Positions 10,101-17,805 of a stretch of 64,000 nt of DNA are shown here, piece by piece (position 1 is the first letter of the stretch; each line of letters opens with the position of its first letter). The DNA lies in the NCBI GenBank assembly GCA_965215855.1, contig CBDCER010000003.1:1488001-1552000 (forward strand), written 5' to 3'. Below the pieces are notes generated by a model. That model saw only the letters and a program-made list of their open reading frames with translations. It ran no database searches and was not told the DNA's origin. The position numbers were made by a program, and so were the translations under genes. This DNA is from J027 sp965215855 (lineage in GTDB: Bacteria > Chloroflexota > Anaerolineae > Aggregatilineales > J027).

Positions 10101-11735
10101 GGCCTCGCGTTGTCGATCAATTGCTGGATTGGTAACAACTGCGACAGTCTCTTTGAAAAAATCGGCCATATTGACACGCTTTTGGCTTAACACAGCCAGC
10201 GGGCCATCAAAGCCCAGCGACCCCACCAAATCTTTGCCGGTTTCAACAATGGCTTTGATCTCCTGTTGGTGTTCTCGATTCCAGCCCGTTGCCGCCAATG
10301 TGGTTGACTTGACGTGTGGTGGAGAGATGACGGCAACTGTCGCCGTCTGGGGGGCAACCTGGAGCATGGTAGTAGCTGTTGGTTCGGCTTGCGCGACGGC
10401 TGATGGACCGCCTAGTGAAAACGGTGGACTACGGTCTACCACAACATGCGAGTCCCAGCTCATCAAATATGGTTCTGCAATCATCGGTACTTCGCGGGTG
10501 AAGGCGCGTTTCATGACATGCTGACGGATGTCAGTATGATCGAAGACCTCTACCTTATTGCCGCGTGTCACACGCACAGCCATTTTTTCGCCAGGGGCTA
10601 ATGGGCGTGGATCGTTGACCATGGTTTCTACAGAAATGATGCCGCGCTCAGAGCTAAAACTATACTCTTTTTCAGTCTCAATAAACCATAATGGGCGCAA
10701 CCCCAAAGCATCAACGCTGGCGATTGCTAGATCGCCATAGCGAGCCACAATCGCCGCTGGGCCTTGGGCGTAGGGGCCGAATGCCTGGCGCAGGCGTTGG
10801 TATACCGCCCGCAGAGAAGCGGGCATCTGCTCAATTTCAGATGGCACGGGCGGAAACACGGTTTCCATCGCTTCCACCAGGCTCAAGTTGTAGGTTGTAC
10901 AGAGCGTCTGCAGTGTGCGGTCAATGTCCTGCGAGTCTGAATTATTGGGGTCTAACATGGCTCCGATGCCTACCGCCTCGCGCCGGAAACGGTCGATGGT
11001 GTTGATCTCGCCATTGTGCCCCAACAGAACAAATGGCTGTACCCGCTCGAAGTTGGAGGCGGTGTTGGTCGAGTAGCGAGCATGACACAGCGCCATCGCC
11101 GTTGTGTAGTCGCGATCCTGCAAGTCGGGGTAGAAACGTGGCAATACTTCGACAGAGCCACGCACTTTATACACAACGGTATCGGCACTCAGCGATGTGA
11201 AATGGACAGGTAAAGTTGTTTCCAGGTCTGTTTGCACCTCGAATAACCGCTGATCCAGGTTCTCCATGCTTTCGGCATAACCCGCAATCTGAAGAAACAA
11301 TGGAGCTGTCGCACGTCCATGCCGACCAAGCGCCTCTAGGCGGATACGTCCTGGCTCATCCAAAAAGAGATTCAGTCCAGCTTCATTGAAGCGCGTACAG
11401 ATTTGATCCCGAATATCTTCGTACTGAACTGTGTGAGGAATGAAACATTGCCCGACCCAAAATTCTGACTCGGTGGCAATTGAAGAACGCAGACCAGCCC
11501 GGCTGAGACGCTGTGCCCACAGTTGGCGCGGAATATCAGTCTGCACACCGGCTCCATCGCCTTCGCCTTCCACCAGACCCGTGCGGTGGCCCATATAAGT
11601 GAGTGCCTGCAATGCGCGTTTCAAGGTTCCATATGTGCTGCGCCCGCCCTTACGAATATTCAAAATTAGGGCACAGGCATCACGTTCTTGTCCATAAGGT
11701 GCGTGGCGATCAGTGCGAATGGCAGGAATGGACAT
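7128..11735 (-). CDS. gltB: glutamate synthase, large subunit
   Basis: A 1535-residue enzyme that makes two glutamates from glutamine and 2-oxoglutarate. Domain order is complete. An N-terminal Ntn glutaminase follows a short propeptide, with nucleophile Cys21 in ERDACALILN exposed after processing. Next are the central domain and the FMN-binding synthase barrel. The 3Fe-4S cysteines are in GCTICRKCHQGTC (C-x5-C-x4-C plus one extra Cys). The C-terminal GXGXG beta-helix runs from about QGNADSRACIRLSGAD. A longer frame reaches 11843, but the ATG at 11735 has AAAGGAT at the right distance and gives a normal propeptide. No small subunit gene (gltD) is adjacent. It diverges from the branched-chain operon, which needs glutamate as amino donor. 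Confidence 0.95.
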   Translation of the reverse strand: MSIPAIRTDRHAPYGQERDACALILNIRKGGRSTYGTLKRALQALTYMGHRTGLVEGEGDGAGVQTDIPRQLWAQRLSRAGLRSSIATESEFWVGQCFIPHTVQYEDIRDQICTRFNEAGLNLFLDEPGRIRLEALGRHGRATAPLFLQIAGYAESMENLDQRLFEVQTDLETTLPVHFTSLSADTVVYKVRGSVEVLPRFYPDLQDRDYTTAMALCHARYSTNTASNFERVQPFVLLGHNGEINTIDRFRREAVGIGAMLDPNNSDSQDIDRTLQTLCTTYNLSLVEAMETVFPPVPSEIEQMPASLRAVYQRLRQAFGPYAQGPAAIVARYGDLAIASVDALGLRPLWFIETEKEYSFSSERGIISVETMVNDPRPLAPGEKMAVRVTRGNKVEVFDHTDIRQHVMKRAFTREVPMIAEPYLMSWDSHVVVDRSPPFSLGGPSAVAQAEPTATTMLQVAPQTATVAVISPPHVKSTTLAATGWNREHQQEIKAIVETGKDLVGSLGFDGPLAVLSQKRVNMADFFKETVAVVTNPAIDRQREAEAFSTHVLVGARPAVGMAPAPQDIMVELGTPLLPGGHPDLGGEIICRTIADELDTQSFSDLVSHFNDRAAWLILGIHEGETAQHALERLADEAIQSVNDGAQCLILDDAVAIAEGLGWIDPHLVTGYIDHALITANLRRQTGLVVRSASLRSLHELVVLYGLGADAFNPYAMLSVAIGADRGTAAITDTDELIATQIHLLQTLTTGLEKVISTIGCHELRGYGHIFSSIGLAPSIANLLNTPNYFGNEAVGLNWDWLNQEAIERAAILRGEVVERVNKVDRFYPKFWKKVEALAQGRLNIDSFAAHYRELSQKIPVALRHVLDIKLVDKPANSDHVELGIGDHNLPLLISAMSFGSQGESAYRAYVEAASRLNILCINGEGGELPELIGRYNHIRGQQVASGRFGVNAELLNAAYVIEIKIGQGAKPGEGGMLPGHKVTAQVARARCTPANVTLLSPSNNHDIYSIEDLAQLIEELKAVNPHAKISVKVPVVASIGLIAVGVAKAGADVINLTGYEGGTGAARRHALQYVGLPAEIGVAQAHRALVEAGLRQQVEVWCDGGMRSGVDAVKMILLGANRIGFGTIAMIAAGCTICRKCHQGTCHVGITTHISTIEEAQAKGLKSFRPCEETDAVENIVRVFEAFAEEMRDLTAQLGAMCLQDLVGRADLLEQTYCRDQIDLSPMLMSISPPPRPAHAVSRRLTRPRNILTKVITDAILDALSSQEHEIIYQDEVMAHDRALGSHLAGELVRQPHLHQQSQRLHLHFGPSAVAGNGFAAWVTDKMDIVIEGGAQDGAAKGASGGRVAIMKGLNHKGVRLDGSVGKSFAYGAQHGVLIVQGNADSRACIRLSGADVIFGGEITEVIDDATVMIGSRANLKGFACEYMTSGRVLIMGDPGPYAFAGMTGGVIYQQLSPEFGFDVAALHRRIADGATVAIYRTELSDVEDIQTLLGHYIDALEQTDQYETATHIHQLALEEVLLQRFVKIVPYRG

Positions 11736-12283
11736 TGGGTTATCCTTTTTGCAAACATATTGGTTTCCAATGTGCAGCATGATAAAATCGTTGCTGTAGT
11801 TGAGGAGAACCCCACCCTTCTGTCCAGTGACCAATTGAGACAATGAAGAAGTGGCGGTTCTCTTTATAGAAACACCTTACATCATTCCGCTGTCAGAAAC
11901 GAAATCTTTAGAAGTTTTGCCCAAATCCCTGCCAGAAGCGCCCAAAGCTTATTTTTTAAAAGCAATTCTGCATATCAGTGATGGATTTTTCAGAGAAGGC
12001 GCCGCATAAGGTTTCCTTTGATAAAGTTGCACGCCGACATCTTGCCTGCCACGTGATTGCTTTATGTGAAAATTGCACAAGAGCGGCTGGTGATACGGAA
12101 TGCAATAGATCAGGTTATCCAGCGTAATTTCAGGTACTGTTTTGTTAAGAAATTGTCTAGATATTCCGACTCCTTACTTGACATCTTCGGTGTAATGGGG
12201 AAAACCACCAAAAATTTGAATGTGATAGGGCAAAAACCCAAAGGATTTTCATCTTCTATGCTGGCTTTGTGCATTTGCACATA
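11736..12283. other. divergent intergenic region gltB / ilv operon
   Basis: About 550 bases between gltB and the ilv promoter. The half near gltB must hold its promoter and a leader of 100 or more bases; complementary AGAACC and GGTTCT blocks near 11801-11865 could form a hairpin in that leader. A 76-codon plus-strand frame at 12057-12287 has no ribosome binding site and is not called. A consensus TTGACA at about 12177 lacks a good -10 partner. Confidence 0.4.
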
Positions 12284-12312
12284 TTGACTAAAACCATCTT
12301 TCATCATATGCT
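12284..12312 (+). promoter_or_regulatory. promoter of the ilv-leu operon
   Basis: The -35 box TTGACT (12284-12289), a 17-base spacer and the -10 box TATGCT (12307-12312) fit a housekeeping sigma factor. Transcription would start near 12319, about 30 bases before the leader peptide and 300 bases before ilvD. Confidence 0.65.
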
Positions 12313-12348
12313 GTGTCGAAACTTGACTACCCAAACAACAGGTTCATG

Positions 12349-12477
12349 ATGAATCCGTTCAAACACCGTTTCGCTCTTCTTATTATCGTCATTATCAGCC
12401 TCCTTCTCGTACTTGTAGTAACGAGCAAGGAGTCTTTTGCTTCGGGCGAAACGGTGGGAGAACCAAAAAGAACCTGA
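12349..12477 (+). CDS. ilv operon leader peptide
   Basis: A 42-codon open frame that starts MNPFKHRFA. Residues 10-24 are then LLIIVIISLLLVLVV, so 14 of 15 codons are Leu, Ile or Val. The rest is hydrophilic and ends KRT-stop. A second in-frame ATG lies one codon upstream (12346); AGG at 12340-12342 gives better spacing to the 12349 start. Its role is most likely regulatory: slow translation of the branched-chain codons when charged tRNAs are scarce would change folding of the RNA behind and ahead of the ribosome. The first five branched-chain codons already include Leu, Ile and Val. A small membrane peptide is the alternative reading, but the hairpins and terminator directly after it, and the genes it precedes, favour attenuation. 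Confidence 0.85.
   Translation: MNPFKHRFALLIIVIISLLLVLVVTSKESFASGETVGEPKRT
12364..12456 (+). promoter_or_regulatory. attenuator pause hairpin and antiterminator segments
   Basis: Segment 1 (CACCGTTTCGC, 12364-12374) is the exact 11-base complement of segment 2 (GCGAAACGGTG, 12446-12456). Segment 2 with its left neighbour (GCTTC 12439-12443 and AAACGG 12449-12454) can instead pair with segment 3 (CCGTTTGAAGC, 12508-12518), which is also the 5' arm of the terminator. Segment 1 lies just before the run of branched-chain codons. A ribosome stalled on the first of these would hide segment 1, free segment 2 and let the antiterminator form. Confidence 0.8.
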
Positions 12478-12503
12478 CGATCCACCAGAAAACAGCAACA
12501 ACC

Positions 12504-12546
12504 AACCCCGTTTGAAGCAAAAGCTCAAGCGGGGTTTTTGATTTTT
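12504..12546 (+). terminator. attenuator terminator before ilvD
   Basis: A GC-rich stem is formed by AACCCCGTTTGAAGC (12504-12518) and GCTCAAGCGGGGTT (12523-12536), with an AAAA loop, one G-U pair and a one-base bulge. A T-rich tract follows (12535-12546). This is a standard intrinsic terminator placed between the leader peptide and ilvD. It would stop transcription when the leader is translated quickly. Confidence 0.88.
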
Positions 12547-12615
12547 AGGGCAGATTTGTGAGGAGGACTATTCAATTGCACAACGCGACACGATTTATAG
12601 GAACGAGGGCCAGCC

Positions 12616-14298
12616 ATGCGTTCTGATCTTATTAAAAAAGGATTTGAACGCGCACCACACCGCAGCCTTCTGAAAGCCACTGGTGTTTCAGACGCGGATA
12701 TGGCGAAGCCGTTTATTGCCGTCTGTAACAGTTACATCGACATTATTCCGGGGCATGTGCATTTGCAGCGCGTGGGACAGGTGGTGAAACAGGCTATCCG
12801 TGAGGCGGGCGGCGTGCCGTTCGAGTTCAATACCATTGGCGTCGATGATGGCATTGCGATGGGGCACTATGGCATGAAATATAGCTTGCCGAGTCGTGAA
12901 CTCATCGCTGATTCGCTGGAAACTGTCATTAGTGCCCATGCTTTTGATGGCCTGATCTGCATTCCCAATTGCGATAAGATCGTGCCGGGTATGTTGATGG
13001 GCGCGATGCGGGTTGATTTGCCGACGGTGTTCATCAGCGGTGGCCCGATGGCGGCTGGCAAAACGCCCGATGGCCGCAAAGTTGACCTGATTTCGGTATT
13101 TGAGGGCGTGGGTGCGTACCAAGCCGGACGTATTGATGATGCCGAGTTGAAACTTCTCGAAGATTATGGCTGTCCCTCGTGTGGGTCGTGCAGCGGCATG
13201 TTCACCGCGAATAGCATGAATTCTCTATGTGAGGTGTTGGGCGTAGCACTGCCATTTAATGGCACACTGCTGGCGAACACCCCTGAACGTGATGAACTGA
13301 CGGTGCAGGCTGCTCAAACATTGATGCGCTTGGTTGAGAAAGACCTCACCATCCGCCAGATCGTCACACCAGAAGCGATTGACGATGCCTTTGCGCTCGA
13401 CATGGCGATGGGTGGCAGTACGAACACCGTTCTGCACACCATGGCTCTCGCTTTTGAAGCTGGTTTGGATTATCCTCTGGAACACATCAACACCATCGCC
13501 AAACGTGTCCCCAATATCTGTAAAGTCAGTCCAGCGCGAGTCAGTGAAAGTGTGCAATGGCACATGGAAGATGTTCATCGAGCTGGTGGTATCCCCGGCA
13601 TTTTGAAGGAACTCTCCAAAAAAGAAGACGCGCTGCATCTGGAACGGCCAACCGTAACCGGCCAAACGCTGCGCCAAAATCTCGCTGAAGCCGCTGTCAG
13701 CGATTACGCTGTTATCCGCCCGATTGATGAACCTTACAGCGAAACTGGTGGACTGGCGGTGTTGTTCGGCAATCTGGCTCCTGATGGTGCGATTGTTAAA
13801 ACGGCAGCGGTTGAAGCTAACATGCGCCAACACAGCGGCCCAGCCCGTATCTACGAAGGGCAGGAACAAGCCGTGCGCGGCATCCTGAACGGCCAAGTGC
13901 AGCCCGGTGATGTGGTGGTCATTCGTTATGAAGGGCCAAAAGGTGGACCGGGTATGCAGGAAATGTTGGCCCCAACGAGTCAGATCATGGGAATGGGGTT
14001 GGGCGATAGTGTGGCATTGATTACCGATGGGCGGTTTTCGGGCGGCACACGCGGCGCTTGCATTGGGCATGTCAGTCCCGAAGCGGCGGCAGGCGGCCCC
14101 ATCGCGGCGCTGCAAGATGGTGACATGATCCATCTGGATCTGGATAACTTTTCGCTCACTGTCGATTTAACCGATGAAGAAATCGCGCAACGGCTGGCTG
14201 ATTTGCAGCCATATCACCCCGAAATCCGGGGGCGTTGGCTAAAACGCTACGCCAAACTCGTTACCAGCGCCAATACCGGTGCGGTCTTAGAAGATTAG
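12616..14298 (+). CDS. ilvD: dihydroxy-acid dehydratase
   Basis: A 560-residue cytosolic Fe-S enzyme that dehydrates 2,3-dihydroxy-isovalerate and -methylvalerate to the 2-oxoacids, the common third step of valine and isoleucine synthesis. Family motifs are all present: AVCNSYIDIIPGHVHL near 35-50, CDKIVPGM with Cys119, and GCPSCGSCSGMFTANSM with Cys192. Cys119 and Cys192 match two known cluster ligands. The third ligand position, where 2Fe-2S plant-type enzymes have NTCNxHL, reads PGHVHL as in E. coli IlvD, so an oxygen-labile cluster type is possible. It is the first structural gene of the operon, about 70 bases after the attenuator. Confidence 0.96.
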   Translation: MRSDLIKKGFERAPHRSLLKATGVSDADMAKPFIAVCNSYIDIIPGHVHLQRVGQVVKQAIREAGGVPFEFNTIGVDDGIAMGHYGMKYSLPSRELIADSLETVISAHAFDGLICIPNCDKIVPGMLMGAMRVDLPTVFISGGPMAAGKTPDGRKVDLISVFEGVGAYQAGRIDDAELKLLEDYGCPSCGSCSGMFTANSMNSLCEVLGVALPFNGTLLANTPERDELTVQAAQTLMRLVEKDLTIRQIVTPEAIDDAFALDMAMGGSTNTVLHTMALAFEAGLDYPLEHINTIAKRVPNICKVSPARVSESVQWHMEDVHRAGGIPGILKELSKKEDALHLERPTVTGQTLRQNLAEAAVSDYAVIRPIDEPYSETGGLAVLFGNLAPDGAIVKTAAVEANMRQHSGPARIYEGQEQAVRGILNGQVQPGDVVVIRYEGPKGGPGMQEMLAPTSQIMGMGLGDSVALITDGRFSGGTRGACIGHVSPEAAAGGPIAALQDGDMIHLDLDNFSLTVDLTDEEIAQRLADLQPYHPEIRGRWLKRYAKLVTSANTGAVLED

Positions 14299-14320
14299 TT
14301 CTGTGAGGGAGAAAAATACC

Positions 14321-16060
14321 ATGATGCTCACTGGAGCCGAGATTATCTGGGAATGTCTGCTACGCGAGGGAGTGGAGGTCGTATTCGGCTATCCCGGCGG
14401 AGCGATTTTGCCAACGCATGATGCGTTGCACAAATACCCGCAAATTCATCATGTATTGGTACGTCACGAGCAAGGCGCGACTCATATGGCGGATGGCTAT
14501 GCACGCGCTAGCGGGCGCGTTGGCGTCGCCATCGCCACCAGCGGGCCGGGCGCAACGAACATGATAACTGGCCTGGCAACCGCCATGATGGACTCCAGCC
14601 CGATGGTGTGCATCACCGGTCAGGTTCCTGTTGCAGCCATTGGATCGGATGCCTTCCAGGAAACGGATGTGACGGGTTGTACTATTCCGGTGACCAAGCA
14701 TAACTACCTGGTCACCCGTGTCGAAGATCTAGCCTATACCATCCGTGAGGCGTTCCATATTGCGCGGACAGGTCGCCTTGGCCCCGTGTTGGTTGACATC
14801 CCCAAAGATGTGCAAAATGCCAGCACCGAATTCGAGTATCCCGAAGATGAAATCGCGCTACCTGGCTATCACATCCCTGGCGCGGGCAATCCGCATGATA
14901 TTGCAGCGGCACTGGAACTTATTCGCTCGGCGGAGCGCCCCGTGATCTTGGCCGGGCATGGGGTGGCAATGTCGGGGGCCATGCAAGAACTACGTCAGTT
15001 TGCTGAAATTACCCAGACTCCCATCGCTCTCACGCTGTTGGGTAAAGGCGTCATCCCCGAAAATCACCCGTTGTGTTTGGGCATGATGGGGATGCACGGC
15101 GAGGCGGCCTGTAACCATGCCATCCAGCAGGCTGATTTGCTATTGGCATTCGGAATGCGCTTCGATGACCGTGTGACGGGCAATATCAAAACCTACTCGC
15201 CGCACTCCCGCAAAATTCATGTGGATATTGACCCCAGCGAACTCAACAAGAATGTGAAAGTGGATGTGGCTATCTGGGGCGATCTGAAGACGGTGTTGCA
15301 CCAAATGTTCCCGCAACTGGAAACGATGGAACACCGTGCCTGGATCAGCCAGATTCGTGACTGGCAGGAAGATGGCAGCCAGCGCGATATTCTCCAACAG
15401 TTAGCGCAACGTCCTGATGACCGGTTGTGGGCGGCCCAGGTGATTGCCGATTTGTTTCAGCATACCAATGGCGAGGCCCTGACCGTCACCGATGTCGGCC
15501 AGCACCAGATGTTGGAAGCGCAATACTATCCCCATGCTCGCCCGTTTACACTGCTCACCAGTGGTGGCCTGGGCACGATGGGATTTGGGTTACCAGCCGC
15601 TATCGGGGCCAAATTCGCCTGTCCCGATGAGGACGTGTGGGCGATTGTCGGCGACGGTGGTTTTCAGATGACACTGTGCGAATTGGCAACGGCGGCCCAG
15701 GAAAACGTAAACATCAACATTACTGTCATCAATAACGCCTTCCTGGGAATGGTACGGCAATGGCAAGAATTCTTCTACGAATCGCGCTATCAAGCCACCC
15801 CCATGCACAATCCTGACTTTGTAAAATTGGCTGAGGCTTATGGTGTTCCCGCTCGGCGCGTGACCTGCCGCGAGGAAATTCAGGATGCGGTGGAATGGTC
15901 ACGCAGTATTGAAGGGCCGACATTGATCGAGTTTGTGGTGGAGAAAGAAGATGTTGTGTATCCGATGGTTCCTGCCGGAGCTGACCTACACGACATGATC
16001 CGACGCCCACACGCCACCGATGTTTCACCTGATTTTGAGAACAATCCAAACGCTGTTTAA
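14321..16060 (+). CDS. ilvB: acetolactate synthase, catalytic subunit
   Basis: A 579-residue ThDP enzyme that joins two pyruvates, or pyruvate and 2-oxobutyrate, to acetolactate or acetohydroxybutyrate. It has the N-terminal ThDP PYR domain with catalytic Glu50 (VRHEQGATHMADGYAR), the central FAD-binding domain, and the C-terminal domain with the ThDP signature GDGGFQMT...INN. A GTG at 14303 extends the frame, but the ATG at 14321 has GAGGGAG ten bases upstream and matches the usual start (MMLTGAEIIW). It is 22 bases after ilvD and 12 before ilvN, the regulatory partner. Confidence 0.96.
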   Translation: MMLTGAEIIWECLLREGVEVVFGYPGGAILPTHDALHKYPQIHHVLVRHEQGATHMADGYARASGRVGVAIATSGPGATNMITGLATAMMDSSPMVCITGQVPVAAIGSDAFQETDVTGCTIPVTKHNYLVTRVEDLAYTIREAFHIARTGRLGPVLVDIPKDVQNASTEFEYPEDEIALPGYHIPGAGNPHDIAAALELIRSAERPVILAGHGVAMSGAMQELRQFAEITQTPIALTLLGKGVIPENHPLCLGMMGMHGEAACNHAIQQADLLLAFGMRFDDRVTGNIKTYSPHSRKIHVDIDPSELNKNVKVDVAIWGDLKTVLHQMFPQLETMEHRAWISQIRDWQEDGSQRDILQQLAQRPDDRLWAAQVIADLFQHTNGEALTVTDVGQHQMLEAQYYPHARPFTLLTSGGLGTMGFGLPAAIGAKFACPDEDVWAIVGDGGFQMTLCELATAAQENVNINITVINNAFLGMVRQWQEFFYESRYQATPMHNPDFVKLAEAYGVPARRVTCREEIQDAVEWSRSIEGPTLIEFVVEKEDVVYPMVPAGADLHDMIRRPHATDVSPDFENNPNAV

Positions 16061-16072
16061 GGAGAGAAACTG

Positions 16073-16609
16073 ATGAGACACACACTAATTTGTCTGGTCG
16101 AGAACAAACCAGGCGTCTTGAATCGGGTCGTGACGCTCTTTCGCCGTCGCAACTTCAATATGGATAGCCTGACAGTGGGGCGCACTCATAATCCGGATAT
16201 TTCGCGGATCACGATTGTCATGGAGGGTGAGCCGGGCGATGCCGATAAGGTCACCATGAATCTCTACAAATTGATTGACGTGATTGAAGTGCAGGACGTG
16301 ACCAACCAGGCCACCGTCGACCGCGATTTGGTGTTGGCAAAGGTCAACACGTCTGATGCTTACACACGCAATGCTCTCAGCGAACTCTGTTATCGCTGTG
16401 GCGCACGCCTGGTTGATATTGGGCCGGAAGTCGCCATCGTGGAACTGGCCGGAACCGAAGATGCGATTGAGGCTTTTATTGAAGACATCAAACCCTTTGG
16501 CATCATGGAATTGGTGCGATCTGGCTTGGTCAGTATGGGGCGCGGCGTGCGCGTGATGGAAGGAACCAATCATAAGACCAAACGTTTTGTTCAGCCTGTA
16601 GCCAACTAA
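16073..16609 (+). CDS. ilvN: acetolactate synthase, regulatory subunit
   Basis: A 178-residue protein. An N-terminal ACT domain (HTLICLVENKPGVLNRVVTL, about residues 3-77) binds branched-chain amino acids in this family, usually valine. It is followed by the ALS_ss_C domain (from about DLVLAKVN). It stimulates IlvB and makes it sensitive to end product. The ATG has AAGGAGAG seven bases upstream. The length is typical for the long form (IlvH/IlvN of about 160-180 residues). Confidence 0.95.
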   Translation: MRHTLICLVENKPGVLNRVVTLFRRRNFNMDSLTVGRTHNPDISRITIVMEGEPGDADKVTMNLYKLIDVIEVQDVTNQATVDRDLVLAKVNTSDAYTRNALSELCYRCGARLVDIGPEVAIVELAGTEDAIEAFIEDIKPFGIMELVRSGLVSMGRGVRVMEGTNHKTKRFVQPVAN

Positions 16610-16620
16610 GGAAAATTAAC

Positions 16621-17634
16621 ATGGCAACGCTTTTCTACGATAAGCAAGCGGATCTTTCACTTTTGGATGGCAAGACAGTCGCGGTTATTGGCTATGGCAG
16701 CCAGGGACACGCCCACTCCCTTAATCTGCGCGATAGCGGTGTGAGCGTCGTAGTCGGTTTATACGACGGCAGTAGCAGCAAAGCCAAAGCAGAGGCAGAG
16801 GGGCTGACAGTCCTTCCAATCGCTGAGGCAGCCCAACGAGCTGATGTCATTATCATTTTAATTCCCGATTCCCATCAAGCTGCCGTATACAAAGAACATA
16901 TCGCACCACATTTGGAACCTGGCAATACGCTGATGTTCGCACATGGCTTCAACATTCGCTATGGCGAGATCCAGCCGCCCGATTATGTTGATGTGAGCAT
17001 GGTAGCGCCTAAAGCACCCGGTCATCGTGTGCGCGAAATCTTTGCCGAGGGTGGTGGCGTACCAGGATTGGTCGCTGTGGAGCAGGACGCCAGCGGCAAT
17101 GCGCTCCAAAACGCACTGGCCTATGCCAAAGGAATTGGCTGCACCCGTGCAGGTGTCATCCAGACCACCTTTGCTGAAGAAACCGAGACTGACCTTTTTG
17201 GCGAGCAGGTCATTCTCTGCGGTGGTGTGACCGGTCTGATCCGCGCCAGTTTTGAGACACTGGTGAAAGCGGGCTATCAACCCGAAATCGCCTATTTTGA
17301 GTGTTTGCATGAATTGAAATTGATTGTTGACCTGATTTACCAGGGCGGGTTGGCCTATATGTGGTATAGCGTCAGTGATACGGCTGAACATGGCGGCTAC
17401 GTGGCAGGAGATCGGGTTGTGCCGGATACCATCCGCGAGGAAATGTCCGGCATTCTCCACGAAATTCAAGATGGGACCTATGCCAAGCAATGGCTGGACG
17501 AAAATCGCAATGGGCGACCCTGGTTCAATGAACGCCGCAAGCAAGAACGCAGCCATCTGATTGAGCAGGTCGGTGAGCAACTGCGCGACATGATGGGTTT
17601 CTTAGACGCGAAAAAAGTACCACAGGATAAATAA
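16621..17634 (+). CDS. ilvC: ketol-acid reductoisomerase (class I)
   Basis: A 337-residue NAD(P)H enzyme that isomerises and reduces acetolactate and acetohydroxybutyrate. The Rossmann loop GYGSQGHAHSLNL is at residues 24-36. The cofactor loop after it (GLYDGSSSK) has serines, as in NADPH users. The C-terminal knotted domain contains the metal and substrate residues (DLFGEQVILCGG, ECLHELKLIVDLIY, and SDTAEHG). The length fits the short class I form. It sits 11 bases after ilvN, with GGAAAATTAAC before the ATG. Confidence 0.96.
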   Translation: MATLFYDKQADLSLLDGKTVAVIGYGSQGHAHSLNLRDSGVSVVVGLYDGSSSKAKAEAEGLTVLPIAEAAQRADVIIILIPDSHQAAVYKEHIAPHLEPGNTLMFAHGFNIRYGEIQPPDYVDVSMVAPKAPGHRVREIFAEGGGVPGLVAVEQDASGNALQNALAYAKGIGCTRAGVIQTTFAEETETDLFGEQVILCGGVTGLIRASFETLVKAGYQPEIAYFECLHELKLIVDLIYQGGLAYMWYSVSDTAEHGGYVAGDRVVPDTIREEMSGILHEIQDGTYAKQWLDENRNGRPWFNERRKQERSHLIEQVGEQLRDMMGFLDAKKVPQDK

Positions 17635-17638
17635 AATT

Positions 17639-17805
17639 ATGGACAACGACGACGTAGCTGTAGATGTAGAAAGGGGGTGGTCCTGATGGCAGACGATGGC
17701 CTTACAGATCTTATCAAAGACCAATCGTTAATTCAACAACCAATGAAAGGATTACCCCAAGATGGATACTGTTTATATTTTCGATACCACTTTGCGAGAT
17801 GGTGA
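17639..17805 (+). other. two tiny overlapping open frames between ilvC and leuA
   Basis: A 15-codon frame (17639-17686) ends in a TGATG overlap with a 39-codon frame (17686-17805). The second has a very strong upstream purine stretch (AAGGGGGTGG) and runs 44 bases into leuA in another frame. They could be translated and couple or tune leuA expression, or be chance. Neither resembles a known peptide and neither is enriched in leucine codons to an attenuator-like degree. Confidence 0.3.

Noticed and set aside
9874..10524. Long open frames antisense to gltB, and similar antisense frames over ilvD, leuC and cimA
   Set aside because: They follow codon structure of strong genes on the other strand and have no ribosome sites or motifs.
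12057..12287. 76-codon plus-strand frame upstream of the ilv promoter
   Set aside because: No ribosome site and overlaps the promoter; the sequence reads like non-coding DNA.
12349..12477. Leader read as a small membrane protein gene
   Set aside because: The hydrophobic run is almost purely Leu/Ile/Val, and the mutually exclusive hairpins and terminator follow directly before ilvD, so attenuation explains more.
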